Assembly (NCBI GenBank): GCA_036559125.1
Contig: DATBTT010000053.1
Coordinates: 1 to 64,000, forward strand
Reading direction: 5' to 3'
Origin: JALYTZ01 sp036559125
GTDB lineage: Bacteria; Vulcanimicrobiota; Vulcanimicrobiia; Vulcanimicrobiales; Vulcanimicrobiaceae
DNA: 64,000 bases
Below, one piece after another: positions 58,835 to 64,000 of this stretch (positions are counted from its first letter, which is position 1; every line of letters begins with the position of its first letter). The position numbers were made by a program, and so were the translations under genes. The notes under the pieces were generated by a model, which worked only from the letters and a program-made list of their open reading frames with translations, had not been told where the DNA came from and did no database searches.

Positions 58835-59719
58835 TTAGTCGACGGTGCCGACGAGTAACTCGGCGATGCGTATCAAGTCTTTCTCATTACCGTAGCGAAT
58901 TTCGATCTTTCCGCCCGCCCCGCTACGGCGCAGAGCAACGCGGGTGCCGAGGCGCACGCGAAGTCGTGATTCGAACTCGCGCTGATCGGGCGAAAGCGGC
59001 GACTCCGCAGTCGCCGCTTTCGGCGCGCGGGGCGCAGACAATGCCAGAGCCAAGCGCTCGAGCGCGCGCACGGTCATGCCGTCGCCGGCGGCGCGTTCGG
59101 CGAGTGCGAGGCGGTGTGATTCGGGCGCCGAGAGCAACGCCCGGGCGTGGCCCGCAGTCAAACGCCGCGCTACGAGCATCGCTTTAATCGGTTCGGCAAG
59201 CGCCAGCAATCGCAACGCGTTAGCGACGGCGGGGCGGCTCTTTCCGAGGCGATCCGCGGCTTGCTCTTGCGTAAATCCGTACTCATCGATGAGATGTTTG
59301 ATGCCGGCGGCTTCTTCGAGCGCGTTGAGGTCTTCGCGCTGCAGGTTTTCGACGATTGCGACTTCCAGACTGTCGCGATCGTCGCTCGTCCGCATGATGG
59401 CGGGGATCGTGGGCCGTTGCAACGCCGCCGACGCGCGCCAACGCCGCTCGCCTGCGATCAACTCGTACGCGCCGTTTCGTTCGCGCACGATCACGGGCAC
59501 CAAAACTCCGAACTCCGCGATCGAACGCTTCAGCTCACCGAGCGAATCTTCGTCGAAGCTTTTGCGCGGTTGAAACGGATTGGGCGTGATTTGGGCGACG
59601 GCGATCTCGCGCACGCCTGCGCCGCTCCCGTCCCGATGCGAGGCGGGCGCCGTGCCGGCGTCGCCGAGCAATGCGCCCAGCCCACGACCGAGGCCGCGTT
59701 TTTGATTGGAACCGCTCAT
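58835..59719 (-). CDS. parB: chromosome partitioning protein ParB (Spo0J)
   Basis: 294-aa parS-binding CTPase. N-terminal KRGLGRGLGALLGD (interacts with ParA), CTP-binding ELIAGERRWRAS and ENLQREDLNALEEA, HTH TQEQAADRLGKSRPAVANALRLL, and a C-terminal dimerisation domain. Its DNA targets are probably the two parS sites at 62086 and 62807. ATGA overlap with parA. Confidence 0.97.
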   Translation of the reverse strand: MSGSNQKRGLGRGLGALLGDAGTAPASHRDGSGAGVREIAVAQITPNPFQPRKSFDEDSLGELKRSIAEFGVLVPVIVRERNGAYELIAGERRWRASAALQRPTIPAIMRTSDDRDSLEVAIVENLQREDLNALEEAAGIKHLIDEYGFTQEQAADRLGKSRPAVANALRLLALAEPIKAMLVARRLTAGHARALLSAPESHRLALAERAAGDGMTVRALERLALALSAPRAPKAATAESPLSPDQREFESRLRVRLGTRVALRRSGAGGKIEIRYGNEKDLIRIAELLVGTVD

Positions 59720-60534
59720 GCGACGACTCCACTCTGCGCTTCGAGCATTTCGCGCGCGAGCGAAAGGTACGCTTGCGAGCCGCGCGATTTCAGGTCGAAG
59801 AGAATGGCGGGCTTGCCGAAAGACGGGGCCTCGGAGAGCCGCACGTTGCGCGGAATCTGCGTTTTGAACATCTGCCGTGGAAAGTACGCGTTGAGCTCGT
59901 CGAGCACTTCCATCGCGAGTTTCGTGCGTCCGTCGAACATCGTGACGAGGACCCCGGTAACTTGCAGCTTCGGATTGAGCACTTCTTGCACGCGCCGGAC
60001 GACGCTCGTAAGTTGCGACAAACCTTCGAGCGCGTAGTATTCGGCCTGCACCGGAATGATGATCTCCTCGGTTGCGGTAAGCGCGTTGATCGTTAACAGC
60101 CCAAGCGACGGCGGGCAATCGATCAGGACGAAGTCGTACGCCCCCGCGATCGGCCCCAACACGCCTTTGAGGCGATTTTCGCGCGAGAGCGCGCTAACCA
60201 ATTCGATCTCGGCGCCCGCGAGATTGATGGTCGCCGGAATAATGTGTAGCCCTTCAATCTCGGTCTGCTTGAGCACGTCGCTGATACCCGAATGATGCAA
60301 CAGCATGTCGTAGACGTCGCGTTTGAGCTCTTGTTTGTTTATGCCGAAACCGGTCGTCGTATTTCCTTGCGGATCGAGGTCGACGATGAGGACTTTTTTC
60401 CCGAGCACTGCGAGCGCCGCGCCGAGGTTAACGGTCGTCGTACTTTTGCCGACGCCGCCTTTTTGATTGACGAGCGCGATGATCCGCGACAGTGTTGGAG
60501 TCCCCCTAGCGATAGGTCGCTCGTGCCGGTTCAA
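59716..60534 (-). CDS. parA: chromosome partitioning ATPase ParA (Soj)
   Basis: 272-aa deviant Walker ATPase. ALVNQKGGVGKSTTTVNLGAA, IVDLDPQGNTTTGFG, LIDCPPSLGLLTINAL. It drives origin segregation with ParB. TTG start at 60534 gives an extension of about 16 residues before the first strand; a CTG start nearer SRIIAL would match typical length, so the start is uncertain. It begins 13 bp after cca. Confidence 0.96.
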   Translation of the reverse strand: MNRHERPIARGTPTLSRIIALVNQKGGVGKSTTTVNLGAALAVLGKKVLIVDLDPQGNTTTGFGINKQELKRDVYDMLLHHSGISDVLKQTEIEGLHIIPATINLAGAEIELVSALSRENRLKGVLGPIAGAYDFVLIDCPPSLGLLTINALTATEEIIIPVQAEYYALEGLSQLTSVVRRVQEVLNPKLQVTGVLVTMFDGRTKLAMEVLDELNAYFPRQMFKTQIPRNVRLSEAPSFGKPAILFDLKSRGSQAYLSLAREMLEAQSGVVA

Positions 60535-60546
60535 ACGTGAACGCTC

Positions 60547-61941
60547 CTATGCGCGTCCGGCGCCGCGCAGGGCGTCCAGGTACTGCTCGAGGAGCGTTTG
60601 AAGCGTGCTCGGCTCGTTACGCTCGGGCGCGTCCGTAACCTGCTCGAAGAGGTGCGCCAGCGCGTCGCCGACACGCTTGTCGCCGCGAAAACCGGGCGCT
60701 GCCAAACCGGTGCGAATCATGGTTGAGAGAATCGCATCGCCGTCGATGCGCAGATCGGCGATGGAGAAGGGCGGTTTGCGCGCGACTTCAGCCCAAACCC
60801 GCGATTCGAAGCGCTCGTTGCTGTCGTCGCGCTTCGGCATACCGCTGCCCTCGACGTCCGCGTGACGCAATCCGAACTGCAGAGCGAGGCGATCGACGCC
60901 GACGCGCCGCACGAAGCGCCGCACCGCAGCATCGGAAAGTCCGGGATCCTGGTTGTACATATGCTGACGAACCAAGTGTTCGGTCGTCTCGATCACCTCG
61001 TTGGAAAAACGAAAACGTCCGAGCATCTCGCGAACCATATCGCCTCCGACGTGCTCGTGACGATAGAAATGGGGCCCGTCTTTCACTCGCGGCTTGCCGA
61101 CGTCGTGTAGAAGCGCGGCCAGACGCAGGATGAGGTCGCCCGCCGGCGCCGCGTCCAGGGTCGCCAGATTGTGACGATAGACGTCGAAAGCGTGCCACTC
61201 GTTTTGCGCGACGCCGTATCCTTCGAGCATTTCGGGCCACAGATGTGCCAGCACGCCCGTCTCGCGCAGTAACTCCAGGCCGGTTGAAGGCCGCTCGGCG
61301 CGCACGAAGAGCTTGGTCAGTTCCTCGGCGATTCGCTCGCCCGATACGCTGCGCGCAAGCGGAGCGGCCTCCGTCATCGCCGCACGCGCGGCATCGCTCA
61401 CCCCGTACGCAAAACGCGCGGCGAATTGGGCGGCACGCAACAGCCGGAGCGGATCTTCTTTAAACGTCGCGGCGGTGAGGACGTCGATTCGGCGTGCGCG
61501 GATGTCGGCTTGCCCGCCGTAGGGGTCGATAAGCGCCCCGGACGGCACGCCCCGCGCAATCATGTTCATGCGGAAGTCGCGACGCGCCAGGTCCTCATCG
61601 AGTCTGACGGCCGGTCCGCTTGCGACGTCGAAATCGCGATGACCGACGCCTACCGAGCGCTCCCGGCGCGGCAGGGCCACGTCGACGGTTTCGCCGTCGA
61701 CCGTCAGCTTGATCACCGCGAACGACGCGCCGACGAGGTCGACACGCCCCAGGCGGGCCAGGGCCGACTCTAGATTTGCGAACGAGACTCCGACGACCAC
61801 GTAATCGAGATCCTTGCTTGGGACCTCTATGTTGTCGAGCTCGCCGCGCAGCTCGTCGCGCACGCGGCCGCCGACCGCGAACAGACTGTCGGGCGGCAAT
61901 ACGCCGGCGATTCGACGGTCGAGTGGGTGCTCCGTAAACAT
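60547..61941 (-). CDS. cca: CCA tRNA nucleotidyltransferase / poly(A) polymerase with HD domain
   Basis: 464-aa nucleotidyltransferase. LFAVGGRVRDEL, the metal pair DLD (KDLDYVVVG), RRDFRMNMIA, DPYGGQADIRARRI and the RNA-binding helical region; then an HD domain with LLHDVGKP and HEHVGGDMV. It adds or repairs the 3'-CCA of tRNAs (or polyadenylates RNA; the families are hard to separate). ATG at 61939-61941, preceded on the minus strand by TGATACACT, a plausible extended -10. Confidence 0.93.
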   Translation of the reverse strand: MFTEHPLDRRIAGVLPPDSLFAVGGRVRDELRGELDNIEVPSKDLDYVVVGVSFANLESALARLGRVDLVGASFAVIKLTVDGETVDVALPRRERSVGVGHRDFDVASGPAVRLDEDLARRDFRMNMIARGVPSGALIDPYGGQADIRARRIDVLTAATFKEDPLRLLRAAQFAARFAYGVSDAARAAMTEAAPLARSVSGERIAEELTKLFVRAERPSTGLELLRETGVLAHLWPEMLEGYGVAQNEWHAFDVYRHNLATLDAAPAGDLILRLAALLHDVGKPRVKDGPHFYRHEHVGGDMVREMLGRFRFSNEVIETTEHLVRQHMYNQDPGLSDAAVRRFVRRVGVDRLALQFGLRHADVEGSGMPKRDDSNERFESRVWAEVARKPPFSIADLRIDGDAILSTMIRTGLAAPGFRGDKRVGDALAHLFEQVTDAPERNEPSTLQTLLEQYLDALRGAGRA

Positions 61942-62085
61942 GGTCCGTAGTAGTGTATCACGCGCGCGGGCACCGCCCGCGAGGGGTTCAAAGCGCCAAG
62001 AATACCCAATAAAATACTATTATTAGTTACCATGCGGAATGGGCGGGACCCGGTTGAAGCGCGGTGACAAAGGATGGCTTCTGCC

Positions 62086-62101
62086 TGTTTCACGTGAAAC
62101 G
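62086..62101. other. parS site (one mismatch)
   Basis: TGTTTCACGTGAAACG matches the ParB-binding consensus TGTTtCACGTGAAACA at 15 of 16 positions. It lies 8 bp before the start of the amidotransferase gene and 1.6 kb from parA. Confidence 0.92.
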
Positions 62102-62109
62102 AGCCTCAC

Positions 62110-62796
62110 ATGACGCGCATAGGTCTCAGTTACGCCGACGGCAACGATAGCTATGAGAAGTATCCCGCGGCTCTCGCGGCAGCAGCGGAAGGCCTCGGTA
62201 TGCCGGTGCAACACGTATGGCTTAGCGGTGGCCGCGCTCCCCACGACGCCCTTTCTGATGTCGACGCCGTCCTGTTTACCGGAGGTGGCGATATCGATCC
62301 GCAGCGTTTCGGGCGCTCCGATCTTTCCGGCGCCTGCGCGGGCATTAACCTCGCACGGGATACGACCGAACTTCGCTTGGCCCAGGAAGCGCTGGCGCGC
62401 AAGCTCCCCGTTCTCGCGATCTGCCGCGGCGCGCAACTCCTCAACGTCAGCCAAGGCGGCACCCTACTCGTCGACATTCGCGGACACTCCGGATCCGACG
62501 GCGTCGACGCAGAGCACGTCGTCCAAATTGCCGAAGACTCGGTCTTGCGCCGAATTGTCGGCAGTCCGCGCGCCGCCGCCAATAGCTCTCATCACCAGGC
62601 AGTCGGCCGGATCGCGGAACGGTTCCGCGCCACCGCCATTGCGGATGACGGAATCATCGAGGGATTCGAACTACGCGAGCCCGCCGGACAGCCCTTTTTG
62701 TTAGCCGTCCAATGGCATCCCGAACGGCTTGGGAGCGAAATCCCGGCCGGCGGCGGCATTTTCCGAGCTTTCCTCGCGGAAGCCGGCCGGCTCTAA
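62110..62796 (+). CDS. class I glutamine amidotransferase / gamma-glutamyl hydrolase (peptidase C26 family)
   Basis: 228-aa protein of the PuuD-like gamma-glutamyl-GABA hydrolase family. Catalytic Cys in VLAICRGAQLLNVSQGG, FTGGGDIDPQRFG, and His/Glu in VQWHPERLG; SSHHQAV is also typical. It hydrolyses gamma-glutamyl bonds; substrate unknown. Flanked on both sides by parS sites, so its transcription may be affected by ParB spreading. ATG at 62110; weak Shine-Dalgarno. Confidence 0.9.
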   Translation: MTRIGLSYADGNDSYEKYPAALAAAAEGLGMPVQHVWLSGGRAPHDALSDVDAVLFTGGGDIDPQRFGRSDLSGACAGINLARDTTELRLAQEALARKLPVLAICRGAQLLNVSQGGTLLVDIRGHSGSDGVDAEHVVQIAEDSVLRRIVGSPRAAANSSHHQAVGRIAERFRATAIADDGIIEGFELREPAGQPFLLAVQWHPERLGSEIPAGGGIFRAFLAEAGRL

Positions 62797-62806
62797 GGCC
62801 GCCTTA

Positions 62807-62822
62807 TGTTTCACGTGAAACA
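62807..62822. other. parS site (perfect)
   Basis: TGTTTCACGTGAAACA, an exact 16-bp parS palindrome, starts 10 bp after the amidotransferase stop and lies 20 bp before the end of rsmG. It is 721 bp from the first site. Confidence 0.96.
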
Positions 62823-62841
62823 AGCGCCGATGGGTCGAAAC

Positions 62842-63513
62842 CTACCAACAGAGCGGACGCTTCTCCGGGACGCCGATTCGGCGCGGGAATCGGCTTGGCG
62901 TCGCCTCGCGCTTCCGCACGACGACCACGCGGCGATCTCCATCCTGCGCGATCTCTTGCTCGACCATTCCTCCAAGCATCGGCGCCGCGTCGCTGAGCGC
63001 GTTGCGCTCTCGCGGCTCGAGCCGCCCGCGCTGCAGAATTGCGGTCCCGCCAATCGCGATGAACGGCAGCAGCAATTCCGCCACGGCCGAGGCGGACGAA
63101 ACGGCGCGGGCCGTTCCGCTCGCGAAGCGCTCGCGCAGATCGTCTTCGCGCCCGGCCGTTTCTGCGCGGTGCGCGACGACTCGTCCTACCAATCCCAATT
63201 CGTCCAGCACGGCTCGCAGGAACGCGGCCTTCTTGCCGGTCGACTCGATCATCGTCACCGGAACCCCGGTGGCGATCGCCAACGGAATCGCCGGCAGGCC
63301 GCCGCCGGACCCAACGTCTACTAACGAATCGCGGACCAGCGGTGCGATACTCAAACTGTCCAGAAGGTGCGGAAGCAGCTCGTCCGGCGACTCCGCGCCG
63401 GTGAGATTCATGCGCCGGTTGGCCTCCAGAAGCAAACGCCCGTAGCGCGCTAACGGTTCGCAGAACGACCGCTCGACAAGCGCGTCCTCGAGGAGCTGCC
63501 GTAATGGGTCCAT
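62842..63513 (-). CDS. rsmG: 16S rRNA (guanine-527-N7)-methyltransferase
   Basis: 223-aa SAM-dependent methyltransferase. NLTGAESPDELLPHLLDSLSI, SAM-binding LVDVGSGGGLPAIPLAIA, and TMIESTGKKAAFL are RsmG hallmarks. It methylates G527 of 16S rRNA; loss gives low-level streptomycin resistance in many bacteria. Starts 4 bp after mnmG, the classical gidA-gidB pair next to origins. Confidence 0.95.
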   Translation of the reverse strand: MDPLRQLLEDALVERSFCEPLARYGRLLLEANRRMNLTGAESPDELLPHLLDSLSIAPLVRDSLVDVGSGGGLPAIPLAIATGVPVTMIESTGKKAAFLRAVLDELGLVGRVVAHRAETAGREDDLRERFASGTARAVSSASAVAELLLPFIAIGGTAILQRGRLEPRERNALSDAAPMLGGMVEQEIAQDGDRRVVVVRKREATPSRFPRRIGVPEKRPLCW

Positions 63514-63517
63514 CCGG

Positions 63518-64000
63518 CTAAATGGCTTCTGTAGTCCTGGCGGCGCGATGGACGTAGAGCCCGAGAATGGCTAAGTCCGCGGGCGTCACGCCGGGGATGC
63601 GGCCGGCCGCCCCTAAAGTACGCGGGCGTTGGAAGGTCAATTTTTCGCGCGCCTCCCGCGACAGCGCTACGATGCCGTTATACGCGAAGCTCTCCGGGAT
63701 TGCAACCGCCTCGGCGTGCGCCGCCTTTTCAATCGCTATCGCCTGGCGGCGAACGTACCCTTCCATTTTGATCTCGGTCGCCACGCGCTCCCCGACCGAT
63801 CGCGCCATCTCCGGGGCGAAGCGATCCGCTACGTCGGCGAATCCCACTTCCGGACGGCGTAGCACATCGGCAAGCGTCGTCCCAGCGGGGATAGCCGTCT
63901 CGCCTATTACGCATACGCCCATACGCGTGGTCTTTGCGTGCGTCAATCCCGCCGCTAGCGCTGCCTGTCGTTGCCGATAGGCCTCCCAATCCGCATCGCT
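63518..64000 (-). CDS. mnmG: tRNA uridine-5-carboxymethylaminomethyl modification enzyme MnmG, C-terminal part
   Basis: Partial: the frame is open to the right edge and encodes the last 160 residues. The segment EIKMEGYVRRQ followed by YNGIVALSREAREKL and GRIPGVTPADLAIL is the conserved C-terminal MnmG domain that contacts MnmE and tRNA. With MnmE it modifies wobble U34. The N-terminal FAD domain is beyond the window. Confidence 0.93.
   Translation of the reverse strand, partial: SDADWEAYRQRQAALAAGLTHAKTTRMGVCVIGETAIPAGTTLADVLRRPEVGFADVADRFAPEMARSVGERVATEIKMEGYVRRQAIAIEKAAHAEAVAIPESFAYNGIVALSREAREKLTFQRPRTLGAAGRIPGVTPADLAILGLYVHRAARTTEAI

Noticed and set aside
62000..62036. AT-rich stretch upstream of cca as oriC
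   Set aside because: No DnaA-box cluster (TTATCCACA-like) is visible and dnaA/dnaN are not in the window; it is more likely promoter DNA.
62806..63324. Plus-strand frame starting with the codons of the perfect parS site (MFHVKQ...)
   Set aside because: It mainly mirrors rsmG on the opposite strand and has no family features.
1..64000. CRISPR arrays, insertion sequences or prophage
   Set aside because: No regularly spaced direct repeats, transposase, integrase or phage structural genes were seen.

Overview
The window looks like chromosomal DNA of a GC-rich, diderm bacterium, close to its replication origin. Lipopolysaccharide-type genes (ADP-heptose synthesis, two heptosyltransferase-like enzymes, an LpxB-related protein) point to an outer membrane. 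In contrast, the order rpiB-glyA-upp-comEB-wecB-atpZ-atpI resembles that of Firmicutes and other Terrabacteria, and ribosomal protein L27 carries the N-terminal extension known from Firmicutes. This mix would fit Candidatus Eremiobacterota (WPS-2) or a related phylum; that placement is inference from gene content only. No prophage, IS transposase, CRISPR array, rRNA or tRNA gene was found. Most genes are packed with 1-11 bp start/stop overlaps (ATGA, GTGA, TTGA, TGATG).

Layout. 1-6001 (minus): rpiB, glyA, upp, dCMP deaminase, a WecA/TagO-type transferase, wecB, atpZ and atpI, leading into an ATP synthase operon beyond the left edge. 6044-9504 (plus): a TIM-barrel protein and a large cyclase/STAND-ATPase/TPR regulator. 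9505-10040: the only long non-coding stretch, with degenerate tandem repeats, a REP-like hairpin, a probable 6S RNA with a terminator (minus), and a 128-bp element with 12-bp terminal inverted repeats. 10037-11521: photolyase (minus). 11576-16674 (plus): a probable D-glutamate/dipeptide module (enolase-family racemase, DUF1611 protein, peptide-binding lipoprotein, C39-like protein), then trmL. 16671-20185: an MFS exporter divergent from a LysR regulator, family-5 uracil-DNA glycosylase, and an unknown protein.

20182-32029 (minus): one long probable operon, hisS-accB-gmhA-rfaE1-rfaE2-lpxB-like-GT2-GT9-GT2-GT9-GT2-aspS-unknown; the LPS-core genes sit between two aminoacyl-tRNA synthetases. 32100-33230 (plus): a permease apparently fused to a DUF1980-like domain. 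33284-40371 (minus): fabF-rnc-smc-purH. 40520-47654 (plus): a secreted Asn/Gly-rich protein, then rpmA-obg-nadD-DUF3465-maf-mreC-mreD-mrdA (translation, NAD, cell elongation).

47651-54919 (minus): a tandem-duplicated two-gene module (large DUF11-like repeat protein plus small TM/HEAT-like partner, twice). I cannot assign it to a described system, and it is the best candidate for novelty here. 54991-56181 (plus): an aminotransferase. 56206-61941 (minus): cca-parA-parB-small membrane protein-thiE-thiD and trpS. 62086-62822: two parS sites flanking a class-I glutamine amidotransferase gene. The window ends with rsmG and a partial mnmG (minus). parAB, parS, rsmG and mnmG together mark origin-proximal chromosome.
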